Origin: Fratercula arctica
Lineage: Eukaryota; Chordata; Aves; Charadriiformes; Alcidae
Direction: 5' to 3'
DNA: 64,000 nt
Assembly (NCBI GenBank): GCA_947846985.1
Contig: CANTUZ010000008.1
Span: forward strand, 30,000,077 to 30,064,076
The notes beneath the pieces are model-generated. The model was given only the letters and a program-made list of their open reading frames with translations, ran no database searches and was not told the DNA's origin. Below are positions 50,450-61,983 of the stretch, piece by piece. The translations under genes and the position numbers were made by a program. Numbering within the stretch: the first letter of the stretch is position 1; every line of letters begins with the position of its first letter.

Positions 50450-51227
50450 AAAAATAAGAATACACTCCATTAGGAATGACATCTGCAATGGACTTCCACA
50501 GGGAAGAAAATTTGCAAGAGAAATTATCTGGATTTCTGTAGTTAGCCTCAGTCCTTCAAGGGGCCATGGGACCTCAATTTTCTAATTCCCATGTTTAATC
50601 AGTCTGCTGGCACCTGGATCTGTAACAGTCTGGTAAGGCCATGGAGGAGTACAGATCTGGCTTTCTGCCCTGCAGAGTCTGTTCAGTCTGGGTTTCAAGT
50701 GAGAAAGCACTTCCAAGTAGTGTGATTTTTAAGAGTTACTGGAAATGCCAATGGAAGTCCCATTTCTGTCTGAGTTGTTATAAATCCCTGAAATCTGAAG
50801 AAAAGAACAGATAGGTTCAGAATGCTAGATCCCTTCCCAGGGAGCATGTGTAAGATTGTAACTGATTTACCCAGAAGAGACAGAAGGCTGTCTCTGGAAG
50901 CTGTATAATTTTTCATGGAAAAAAACATCCCTGTCCAGAAGGACCAAAAAAAGATGATTATATGGTAATACAAGTTTGGTTCTTTTCCTCCAGATATTTG
51001 TTTCGCTTTATGTTATTCATTTACTTGGCTAAACAGCACCACTGTTTAGGTTCTTTTTAATAGTAAGGGTTCTAGTTGTGATTTTTTCAGAGCTCTTAGG
51101 GAACAGTCTGTTTTGAATGGCTGTTGACCGCTGGAAGGCAGGTCCCATGCCATTAGATCCACTAATCCGAGATGTCTTTTCTTCCTGGCAGCCGGCTCTA
51201 GCTCCTGTGGACTCTTGGTTCTGTTTT

Positions 51228-51233
51228 AATAAA
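51228..51233 (+). terminator. CASP18 polyadenylation signal AATAAA
   Basis: AATAAA lies 779 bp after the CASP18 stop and is followed within about 25 nt by a strong GT-rich element (TTGTTTGTGGTGTGTTT). This is the arrangement expected of a working poly(A) site. Confidence 0.7.
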
Positions 51234-51479
51234 TACTCTTGGTTTTCATATGACCTTGTTTGTGGTGTGTTTCTCTTTTGGATGAGCTGACTGAGGGATG
51301 GTCAGCATGACAAAGACTTTGACTTCAGCAGTAGGAGTTATTTTTCTCTCCTTGAAGTATTCGATGGCAGTCGCTCTGAGGGGTAGCGTATTGATATCCC
51401 TTCATTAGCAGCTGGAAAGATGGTAGGAACGAATAAGTTTAAATTCAGGACTTTCATCATAATGGCAGCTGATGCCAGT

Positions 51480-51523
51480 GAGGCTGTTCTTACCTTGCAT
51501 GGAGGCTGTTATTACCTTGCATC
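51480..51523 (+). repeat. 22-bp imperfect tandem duplication
   Basis: GAGGCTGTTCTTACCTTGCATG (51480-51501) is followed by a copy with two differences (51502-51523). Confidence 0.75.
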
Positions 51524-54117
51524 CTCAACAATGTGTAGGTGGTGTGTGGGAGCTGTATGGGATTCTAACGGCTACATTCTTTTTGAGTTTATAACAACAT
51601 AAAGAATGGATCTGAGACACTTTTTAACTTCTTTTTTTAGTTTGTATTTTTTGGAAATCCATGTCTTGCCATAAAACAGGGGTTCTTTATTCAATCCTGC
51701 TTGTGTTCTTGAAGCAAAACTTTTTTTTTCTAATTCCACACAATGTGTTGGCAGCTGCATTTTACTCCCCTTACCCTTTTTCACCTTCCAAGTAAAAGGG
51801 AGAATGCCAGCTCTGTTCACACATATTTCATAAATAACAGACGTTACAAGCACTATGTAAATGAGAGTGCTGTTTGTGGCAAGTTACCAGAAGGTGTTAC
51901 CAGGTACGATACAATTCTGTGGCTGACGCTTGGTTAACCATTTGGGAAATGTGGCAACAATTTACTTACATTTTTATAATGTTTTCATAAATAAGACCCT
52001 GATACAAAGTTAGTAATTAGAGTTGTGAATGTTGTTTTATGATAAGGAAATATAGCTTAAACGAAATAACTGCTTCCTCTGGGAGAAACTTGCTGGAAGG
52101 TGGCAGCTGCTCCTGTAGTGAAGTTGTGAATCTACAGCATGTCTGTTTTTTCGTAATTCTCTGTGTCAGAGTTCAATACTCAGACCAAGTTCTTTCATAT
52201 ATTCCACATGAGGAGGAACTGGATACCAAATTTACTTATTTGGTATATTTGGTGCTTCATGGGATTTTGATTTAGTAGAGTGATACAGCAACACACTGAA
52301 ATCACAACGCAAGCACGATGGAGTGATTGCAATATTCAGTTGAATCGCAATACAAACATGGTTCTCATTACCCATCTCTGTATGCTCACCATCGTGACAT
52401 TGGGCATCCTCAGCCACAATGGTACATGTGGGTTGAAGCCAGCTGAAGCCCATTGCGCTTTTCAAAGTTTAAATGTTTTATCAGTTGTCCAGTTTTTATA
52501 CTTTCATGGTTGTGCTGAGCCTCATATTCACACCCCCACGCTGGTCTGGTTAGCTCAGGAAGGCATTATTCTTTGTTAATTGTCTTGGGGAACCTGATGA
52601 TTCACAGGTGCAGCTGTCTTCTCTAAAACTAAGGTTACACTCCAGTTTCCCTGATGTTGAGGTAAGCTGAGCTTTCTTTACAGTACGTTCTTCCCTGAGA
52701 TCACTGGATTTTTGTCCTGCTTCTCTGAGCTGTCCTCTACTGGGGGGAGGTGGTGCTGGTCAGTCACACCCTGTCATTAAATTGGCATGGTATTTTGTTC
52801 TGCCTGTTAAAATCAGGCCACCTCCATAGCTAACATTATTGCCTGCTGATGAAGACCTACTAGAATGGAGAGAAAACTCCGTCAAAATCCTCTGAAGGAC
52901 TGCAGGAAGTAGCTGCGCTGTGAATTTGTATCTGGCTCATGCAGTGATCAAGGAAGGAGAAAATACACTTTCAGTTTCATGGTTCTGAGCAAAGTATGCT
53001 CACACAGGGCTGCGGCAGGGTGGATGATATGCTCTTGCACATATTTATGGCCCTCCCACAGAACTGAGAGGTAAGAAGGAAGTTGGATCTGCAATTCTGA
53101 ACTTTTTTTTCTTCTGTAGCACAACTTGGAGAATAGTGAGGAGCAATTGCCTGTCCTCTCTGAAGGACCTGCAGCTATAGTTTGCCTGTCCTCCCTTTTC
53201 TTCAACTCCTGTCTGGGGGGCCAAATGCTATTACAAAACAATTCTGGCACTCAGTTCTGTGTTTTGTTTTCAGACAGCAGAAGCGCTACCACCGGAAAGT
53301 GGAGTCAGAAGGTTGGTAGGAAAGCAAAGTTGGTGAGTTGAAGTCCTGCTGGCTTAAGCTGAAAGCAGGTAAGATCAGAGTGATCCTGTTTGAAAAGGGA
53401 AAGACTTAGAAGAGTTGGGGAGGACTGTTATCTGCAGAGGCAGAAATAATGTTCCTCCGTGGTGTGAGTCACTGCCCAGCCATTTGCATCTTGCCACCTA
53501 TTCGTTCAGTTTAACATCAGTTTCCCAGAGAGCTATTTATGCCCACCTTCTATGGGAAGTTTGTCATTCTGTCCACTGTAATTGTTTCAGGGTGACTTGT
53601 TAACGTGCTGCTGCTCTTGGGATGGGTTAGTAGTACGTGTGAGGAGCCTGCTCGTGTTCAGATCGCTGCCAGCTTCTCCCATTGCACAGGCTGCTGTAAG
53701 TATATGTTTTCCCACCACCTATATAAAGGTTCACTCTCAGTTCTCAAAGTGGTGCAAAATTCAGGTACTGCAAAGTTTTGATTAGTTGAACTGTTGGCTA
53801 TGTCTGTGATCTGTAAGATCTCCTGCAGGAAATGTTGAAGTCCAGGGAGAAGTGGAAACAAAATACACACCACTTAGGAGATTAATCTATGCAGCAGGGT
53901 GTCCAGAGCTAGATTTTTTGCCGGAGATATTGGATGTTCAGCCCTTGCTGGTTACACTTTTTATTCTGACCCCTAACTAACATGGGCACATTCTGTCTGA
54001 AATTGTTCAGATATGCCTCTTTTCAACTAGAGCTGTGTCAAATTATGAACAGAGAATGGCATGTTTAATCTGCAGTGACTCCTGTGCAATGTGCTAAAAA
54101 ATATACTTGAGATCTTT

Positions 54118-54127
54118 GGGAATCCCC
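54118..54127 (+). promoter_or_regulatory. kappaB-like decamer upstream of CASP8
   Basis: GGGAATCCCC fits the NF-kB consensus GGGRNYYYCC and lies about 1.35 kb upstream of the CASP8 start. A single decamer is weak evidence. Confidence 0.2.
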
Positions 54128-54613
54128 AGATACTAATTTCTGTGTGTCCTGTATGTAACTGTGCCTTTTCTCGTCACTGTATCTGTTCTGTTATTGACAA
54201 CCACAGGAATTCCCCAGGCCTCGAACGTGGCTGGCTCTTGTGGGTGCCAGCCGTAATACATTTCTAGCTAGGTGGAATGTTATTCTGGACGTGTCTTCTC
54301 AGCTTGGCCTAGGTCTTTTACATGAGTTTTATATTTGTGGAGCCACTTTGTGTTTAGGCCTGAGTTGCCCAGGCATATCAGTGCAAAGAGAAGGACCCAT
54401 ACCTCCTTCACTAGGAAGAGCTTGTTTTCACATGACTTGAGGGTGTGTTAGCTCATGGGCAGTTAAAAAGTGTCTTGCCATATTCAGATTACTTCCAGCT
54501 TTGAACCAGCTTGTGACACATTCAGTAATCAAATATCTTGCGTAGGGTTTTGAACATTGATAGGCCACTTCTATGACAGTGTACAGATTTCTGCTTAATA
54601 TTTGGTCAAACTG

Positions 54614-54664
54614 TTTTTTCTTTTTTTTTTCTTTTTTTTCTTTTTTCTTTTTTTTTTTTTTTTT
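54614..54664 (+). repeat. T-rich tract with scattered C
   Basis: Fifty-one bases contain only T with isolated C. No retroposon body is recognised beside it. Confidence 0.8.
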
Positions 54665-55379
54665 GGTGGGGACGGGACTCTGGTTTTAGATCAGTGCCTA
54701 GACAGAGAGAACACTGTTTATTTGGAGAGCTTGGATGCTCTGAGGGTGGCTTTCCTGCTCAAGGTGAGCACCAAGGTGTTAACGTTTGCTTCCACACGGA
54801 TGAAATGCCAACTGGTAAAACATCTTCCCTCCTATTGTGAAATACCATCTATTGAGAGTGCTGCACCAGAAGGTGTGTCAGAGGTGGTGCACCATCCCAG
54901 GGTCTTACGCCCCCGCGCAGTGCTGCTGCGAGCCCGCTCCTGTTGCTAGAAGGGTCTTCAGCCGATCTGGGAGGGCTGGGAAGGGAGCTGGTTCCGTGGC
55001 TGGGCGCTGTTAGGGCAGGGGGCCGAACACCCGCATTGAGCGTGCTGCGTTGCTTGCCAGCAGCCCCAAAAAGCTCGCAGGGAGGAAGTCGAGTCAGTGG
55101 CCTTATGTATAAGCTTCTTTCTGTGTGTATTAAAAATGGTAATGAATTGTGATGCCTTTAAACTAGAGAGAGGAGACTGCGGGCAAAGCCACGGCAGGGG
55201 GAGACCTTTTGACCTGCACCCGTGGGTTCAGTTTTCCCAAGAATGGACTCAGGAATAGTCAGTGCTTCCCCACTGTGAACGGGGGGGGGCGGCTAAAATG
55301 CCCCTGAGAGAAGTCCTCTCTGTCAGACGCACAGGTTTTAAGTCTGTGGGGTTTGTTTAAGTCAGAAATCCAGAGGGAA

Positions 55380-55880
55380 CTACATCTCCCAGGGGCCCCG
55401 GCGCCGCCTCCTGCCCGGCGGAAGCGCGGCGGGAAGCGCCCTGCGCCTTCCCCCGGGCCGGCGCCGCCATGGAGCTTCCCAGGCAGCGGCTGCTGGTGGT
55501 CGGCGAGGAGCTGGGCGAGGCCGAGCTGGCGGCTCTGAAGTTCCTCAGCCTGGAGCACGTCCCCATGAGGAAGCTGGAAGCCATCCAGAAGGCACAGGAC
55601 TTCTTCGAAGCGTTGCAGGAGAAAGGCATGATCGAGGCGGGGAACCTCTCCTTCCTGAAGGAGCTGCTCTACCGGATCAGTCGGATCGACCTCCTGGCCG
55701 CCCATCTGGGCTCCAGCCGAGAGGAGATGGCGAGGGAGCTTCAGATCCCAGGCAGGGCAAAGGTGTCAGCCTACAGGTGAGTGGCCGGCGGCGCGGCGTC
55801 AGCGGGCGGCCGGGCCGGGCCTCGCCTCACCCGGGAGCTGCCTCCCGGCGTCGGCTGCCCTTCTCCCGTGCTCGGCCCAG
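55380..55880 (+). promoter_or_regulatory. CASP8: CpG island over CASP8 promoter and first coding exon
   Basis: GC and CpG density is high from about 55380 to 55880 and covers the ATG (55469, in a GCCGCCATGG Kozak context). The transcription start is probably in the first 90 bp of this block. No TATA box was seen. Confidence 0.65.
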
Positions 55881-57774
55881 GCTTTGGCCGGCCATTTGAA
55901 CTCCAGGCTAAGGTTTGGAAGCACACAAGCACCTTTCAAGGGAAAGCGGGTACAAGCCATAGGGAAAGTTGAAATTTCTGTCCCGTAGAAGGGAGGAAAC
56001 TAAAGCCGCACCTTTCTGAAACACTGGCGAGCCCCCGAGGGCCTCCCTGCCCGGGTGGTGAGAGCAGCGGCTGCCTGTGAGTCTCTGTCCTCAACTCCAG
56101 AAAGTTTCAGCGTGGTTTTGATTTGAGGAAAACAGAGATCTTTTTAATTGCAGCTGAAAGTGGTTTGACTTCAGGCTGTTCTGGGACTGATGTCCCCCCC
56201 GGTTTAAAAGGGAAAAAAAAGGGAGGGAGGGGGGTGAAGGTGGCAGTTCAGCAGTCCGGTGTTGAGTTGTGCTAAGGGACATGCTTGGGAACACGATGAA
56301 ACAGTGTCCTCCACTTCTCTTTCTAGATATCTGCTCTTTCAGCTGTCAGAAGACATCACTGAAGATGAGCTGAATTCTTTCAAGTTTCTGTTGGGGAAAG
56401 AATTACCAAAATGCAGGCTAAACCCTAAGACTGTAAGAATTTCTTTCATCTTTTTTTTTTTTTTTTAAATGATTATTATAATTCCTAGATGCATTTGGGT
56501 TGCTATGAGGGGAATGAGTGTTACTCTTCTTGTGGCATCACTGTTCCTATGGTGAAAACACCATAAGAAAAGTGGTGCACCTGGAAAGGGGTTATAGGCT
56601 CTCTGGTGCGTATGCGAGTTGTCTGTGTGCAGCTTTTGCAGCAGCGTCCTAGTGCAGAGAGCATGGGCCAGCCCTGCACCGGGCACAGAGGCCCTTCGTG
56701 TCCACGCAGCGTATGGGGCTTAAGGGACTCAGTGGCTTTGATCAATGGAAGATTGATGAGCACATTTGCTCATCTTGCCCAACTGATTTTCTTTTGGCTG
56801 CTTTCTAAGCCATTATAAAACACATAAAATCACCCACCGTGGCTATTACTTTATGCTTTTCTTCTTTTTATTTCCAAACTCAGAAAATACAAATCTAAGC
56901 AGCAGATCTTTACCAAGGCTAATGCCCAAGAGCCTGGAGTTTATAAATAGCCTCGTGGTAGATGCAGCTGCTCTTAGACTGTCTCAGCCTGCAGTTCTGA
57001 CTGCTGGGTACTTCGTTCTGTCTCATGAAAACTCTTGTAGCAGTTTCCCTCTTTTCTTAGAGGAGAGACTGTCTGCTGGTAATAGCTGCTAGTGAACAGC
57101 TAGTGATAGCTGTTCTGTTGGGGTGACCACTCACTGTTTGGCAATAGCTCCTGTTCCTTGGGTCCCCTTTTGTATCAAAGCAATCTCTACACCATACTTG
57201 CATGGTTATACCCATTTTTGCCATTGCTCATGATGGTGACTACAGTGATACTTGTGTTTCAGTTAAGTGCACAAGATAGACACTGGAAGTCAAATGAATG
57301 AAAGCAGTCATTAAAAATTACATTACATATTCCTGTATGATCACCATTAGTTCTCCTGGATTAGATCTTACTAGATCTTGGTGTCTCTGAGCTGCAGGAG
57401 GGAAATGAGTATGTTTTGAAAACATATTTGTACTTACAGTACTTGTAGGGTTTGTTGAACTAGGTTTAATTGACTCAGCTGAGGTCTCAACTGAGCTACC
57501 AGTCAGCTGGACTGACTGCGGGTCGCATGTGCTGTCAGTATATTAAAGCTTAGGTGCACATGCACATGCTGCAGCGTCCCTCCCAGTGGCAGCATGGATG
57601 TGCCCTAAGAGCAAACTACCTCTCTGATTACCCAGACAATGCTCGACGTTTTCATTGAGATGGAGAAGAAGGGGATTTTGGGAGAAGACAACCTAAGTAT
57701 GCTGAAGCGTCTCTGTGCAGGAATTAACATCAGCCTGTTGAAGAGAATTGAAGAGTATGAATTAAGCCTATTTG
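55469..57774 (+). other. CASP8: CASP8 tandem death effector domains (exons 1-3)
   Basis: DED1 covers about residues 1-102, with LKFLSLE and RxDL (RIDL). DED2 covers about 103-184, with FKFLLGKEL, whose Phe-Leu pair corresponds to the human Phe122-Leu123 surface needed for filament growth. The 3' 89 bases of exon 1 plus the GT donor are identical to those of CASP18. Confidence 0.92.
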
Positions 57775-60700
57775 GTAAAACAAAACAAAAAGGCCTCTTT
57801 CCCATAGTTACTCTTGAAGTCACATATAGATATCATACAGGACTGATAATGAATGCTTTTCAGGTAAAGAAGAGATGCTCATCACAGAGGAACAGAGGGG
57901 CAGCACAGGAGGCCCTGAAGGTAATGGAAACTCTCAAAAAATTAATGCTTAGATTTTTCACTCTTCTTCAGCTTTTGGACTCTCTACACCACTTGCATCT
58001 CACTTCTTTACATGGGTGCCTTTCTAAAAAGTGATCAAGTATCCAGCTACTTACTGATAACAATATATTTTACTTCCTTTAAATTGATTATCTAGTGGTT
58101 TATAGCTAACAGGAACAGCCATTCAGCCACAATTCAGTGTTTTCAGAGAACAGTTTTACCCGGGGAGGTATGCGTGGAGATAGAGAATAGGAACAGAGCT
58201 TCTCTCCTTTCTCTAGTGCTACATTCTGTACTTAAACTTTTTTGTGTATATTCAGCCCATGCCACATGGCTGGCGTCGTCTGTGTCACCTGATTCTCCTG
58301 GCAGTTGGAATGAATCTTCCCAGGTAAGGCAGTTTGTTTCTTAGAAACATCATCATTTTGTCTTAGAACAGATCATCCCTCCATGAGGTGAACAGTTATT
58401 ATGTGAGCCCAACTGTTAAAAGCACCATCTAGAAACAGAAAAATGCACCACTCTGTAACATCCTTCATTCTGAAACTAAGTCACAGGCAGCAGCTACTGC
58501 AGTGTTAAAACTTCAGAAACATTTGCAAGGGTAGCAAGATGGACCGAGTTTATTATAGCAGGAAATACGCAGTTGGCAGATGGCTGGGCAAGAAGCGGGT
58601 GAGCGCAGCACCCCGTGTGGGCTGAGCATGATGCTGTGGGTCCATGGGGGGGCTGTCATGCTGTGCACAGGCTCCCAAAGGTGATGGGGCAGTGCATTGC
58701 CAGGTCCTGGGGCAAAGCTGTACAGGGAGAGCTGCCTAGAGAGAAAGCCAGCTGGTTGGTTGCCCTGCCGTGCCACTAGCAAGGGCTGAGAAGCACCTGG
58801 AGGAGAGTGTAGTAATTTCACCAATATTCTTTCTTTTCATCAGCTCGAAGCTTACAAAATGACTAGCCGACCCCGTGGAGTGTGCCTGATCCTGAATAAT
58901 CACAGTTTTGCAAAAGCCAGGGAAGCAGTGCCAGAACCCAAACACTTGAATGATCGGAATGGGACAGATGTGGATGCAGGTACAGTGAATATTAAAGATG
59001 AGTTTGTGTATCTTCAAAAATAGAAACCTAATTTATTTTTCTGTACTAAAGGTCTGAATTTCAATTTTCCCCTCCTCGGATACTTTTGTTGTAGTGGCTG
59101 AATCAGCTCTGTTTCCTGTGCTGACAAACCCTAATCCATTTGTCAAGCTTTTACTGTCTGACTCTGAGTTTACAGCAACCTCAGCCTGGACTTTGCAAGC
59201 TAGGCTAGCTTTGTGTCAGCCTTATGCTTACTACTTCTGAAATATGCAGAATCAGAAACAGATTTGCTACTGAACTAGCATTTGGTGTTAGTTGTTTAAT
59301 GTACAACTTCAAAAAAAAAAGGGCAGGAAGGATGTTGGAATTTAGGGACTCAATTACCTTGCTATTCAGGGGTCCTGATTTTAGCAGGCTGTCCTGCGGC
59401 AGCAGCAGCATAGCTCATTGCAGGTCCTAGGCTCTGGGATATGGGTGTATTTGCACTGTCTATGCCAAGAGATAAAATCCATCAATGGGCCTTCCCTGAT
59501 TGAATTAAACTTTTGAACTCCAATTTAATTAGAGACTCAGAGTGCAAGGTTTCTCTTCCTTTGACACAAGTGGGCGGTGCCCTCTGGTCCTGGGTAAAGC
59601 AACTGCACTGTTAACACCGTGTCAGTCAAGGGACTGGCTGTAAAGTGGATGGGGGAAAGAGATACAGCTTTCTTAATAGTTCTGCATGCTTTCCAGACAG
59701 AGGCAATACTAAACAGCAAGATTGCAAGGAAGACTTTTAGTGAGAGTTAAGGGAATTCCGTAGAGATATGATTAGTAATTAGACTACTAGATTATTTTCA
59801 GAGCAGGAATGTAACTACCTGGATAGTAGTGCAGCAGAATTAAAAAAAAAGGTCGTTCATCTCTAGAAATGCAATTTGCAATTGCAGATTGCAAATTCCA
59901 TGTAATGAAATGGCTCCAATTCCCCTTCTGTTTACTTTCCAGCGGCTCTGAAAAGAGTTTTTAGCAAGCTTCATTTTGAAACAGAAGAACACAGAAACCT
60001 CACCGCAGAGGAAATCCGTAAGATTGTGAACATCTACCAGTGCAAAGACCACAAGGACAGAGACTGTTTTGTTTGCTGTATCCTGTCTCATGGGAAAAAA
60101 GGCATTATATATGGTGTTGATGGGCAGGAAGTACCTATCCAGGAACTGACCATTTCTTTCACTGGACAGAATTGCCGCTCACTTACTGGAAAGCCAAAAG
60201 TCTTTTTTATTCAGGCCTGCCAAGGTGATGCTTACCAGCAGGGGGTGACCGTCGAAACAGATTCTGGAGAGCAAGATTCTTCTGTAGAAACAGATGCAAG
60301 ATTTCAGCTCGACTGCATCCCCGCAGAGGCAGACTTCCTCTTGGGCATGGCTACCCTGCCAGATCACGTTTCCTTCAGAAGCCCGACGCGGGGGACCTGG
60401 TACATACAGGCATTGTGCCAGCACTTGGACTACAGCTGTCCTCGGTAACTATGTTTCCTTAAGCTGCTTCTTGCCAACGTGTATTTTCCTTCTGAGTGAC
60501 AGGAGTTTGATTTGGATGCAGAGGTAGATGATACGCAGTGTGAGTGCTTGCTCGAGTGAAAACAATAATATAGGACAGAGCAATACTGTGCAGATTTTTC
60601 AAAGCAGCTTAGCCAACTGCTTTGAAGCCTTTTTAAGATGGGAGCCATTAGTACTGGTGTAGATCAAGATATATGAGAATGTGGTAATTTTTCTGATGTT

Positions 60701-60876
60701 AACAGCCTCCCTAATGCAAAACATACCTGTGTTTTTGCAGTGGAGAAGATATTCTCACCATCCTGACAGCAGTGAATCGAGAGGTGAGCAGAAAGACTTG
60801 TGAGCCGAACGCAGAGAAGCAGATGCCACAGCCCAGTTTCACATTGAGGAAAAAACTCATCTTTCCTGTCAACTAA
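55469..60876 (+). CDS. CASP8: CASP8 (caspase-8), initiator caspase, 8 coding exons
   Basis: The CDS joins 55469-55776, 56327-56432, 57636-57774, 57864-57920, 58256-58323, 58844-58979, 59943-60444 and 60741-60876. This gives 1452 nt, 483 aa (human 479). Caspase-8 is the main death-receptor protease: it is recruited by FADD, cleaves effector caspases and BID after Asp, and restrains necroptosis by cleaving RIPK1. Close matches to mammalian CASP8 include [35 protein letters not shown] and [10 protein letters not shown]. Unlike CASP18, the start codon lies inside a CpG island. Exon 4 is 57 nt with equal phases at both ends, so it could be skipped without a frameshift. It is the last gene in the cluster. 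Confidence 0.95.
58844..60876 (+). other. CASP8: CASP8 protease domain (exons 6-8)
   Basis: The catalytic residues are His321 in LSHGK (codon 60089-60091) and Cys364 in QACQG (codon 60218-60220), equivalent to human His317 and Cys360. The inter-subunit linker has two VETD motifs, with Asp378 (VETD-S, same place as human Asp374) and Asp389 (VETD-A). [14 protein letters not shown] and TWYIQALC form an ordinary caspase-8 pocket. The last exon ends [10 protein letters not shown]. Confidence 0.93.
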
Positions 60877-61791
60877 ATGGGTGGGAACTGTATGGCAGAG
60901 GCTGGTATCAGCTAAGAATTTGGTAAACATAACAGACTTCCAGTGTCTGCTCTTACCACAAGAGCAAATATTTTTATTGAAAATACAGCTAAAGAGCAAA
61001 AGTCTTAAGAAATTAGTGTTAATATGTATGACACTTTATACTTGGGAGCATCTCTGAGCTGGTTGCCGTATTGCGTTTTGCTAACTGAATGAATGGGATC
61101 ACTGGGCCAAACAGGTTTCGGAGCACAAAAGGTGAAATGCAGGGAGCTGTCATTCGACTCAGCTCCATCGCCTTGACAGATGCTTATTGATCCTTATCTA
61201 TGCAGAGATAACTTGGGAGGAGCTGTGGAAATGGCTCATCACAATAAGAACCTACATCTGAATGGTGCCTTTAACAAACAAAGTCACATCTCACCACTAT
61301 TCAGTGACTTTGAGTACCAGACATCACAAAATAAACAATACTACCTCTAAGGGGCCATCAAACCACCAGAGATAACCATTCCAGATAGTGTAAGCAGGAT
61401 ATTTAAATACTAAATTTTGGGGAGGAAAATGGGGAGTCTTCCAATGATACAGCTGGCCTGTAGGAGATATTTCCCCCCTTGTCCAGGACGCCGTGCAAGG
61501 TAACTTCCCAGGGATTTAGTGGCCTTACCTGAGAGAGAGGGTAAGTGATTAAATAACATACGTATGATATTTGGCATGCTTTGAGATTGTGAAAACTGCA
61601 CTCTTTTAAGGTATTAATATCTAGCGCGCTTGTGGGTTTTGTTTTTACTTTTCGGGATCACTTGTAGGTTGTAACAGTGTATTCTGTGAATTGTTGGTTT
61701 TTTTTTTTTCTCCTTAAATTGCAATAGTACCTTCTCCATTGTATCCATAAAACTTGCAATAGTGGCGTATTGGACCTGTGAGTGAAGTCCA

Positions 61792-61983
61792 AATAAATTG
61801 TTAATTTGAACCTCTCAGTGAAGTCTTTTCCTCTCCGCCACACTACAGTGTGAAATACAGTCAGTGTCTCTTACCAGCCGATCCATGATGCTATTGCTTT
61901 AGCAAAGTGTCTTTCCAATGCAAATTTTTAAGACAACTGTTAAAAAGCTTTGTGTATTTTATGCCTAACTTTTGCAAAATAAA
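61792..61983 (+). terminator. Candidate CASP8 polyadenylation signals
   Basis: AATAAA occurs at 61792-61797 and 61978-61983, and also at 61330-61335. The 61978 copy is followed by a G run and a GT-rich segment. Which one is used cannot be told from sequence. Confidence 0.45.

Larger units (their letters stand above)
51260..55379. other. Intergenic region between CASP18 and CASP8
   Basis: No coding similarity was seen. It holds a 22-bp tandem duplication (51480-51523), a kappaB-type decamer GGGAATCCCC (54118-54127), a T-rich tract (54614-54664) and a GC-richer shoulder (54890-55100) in front of the CASP8 CpG island. Confidence 0.5.
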
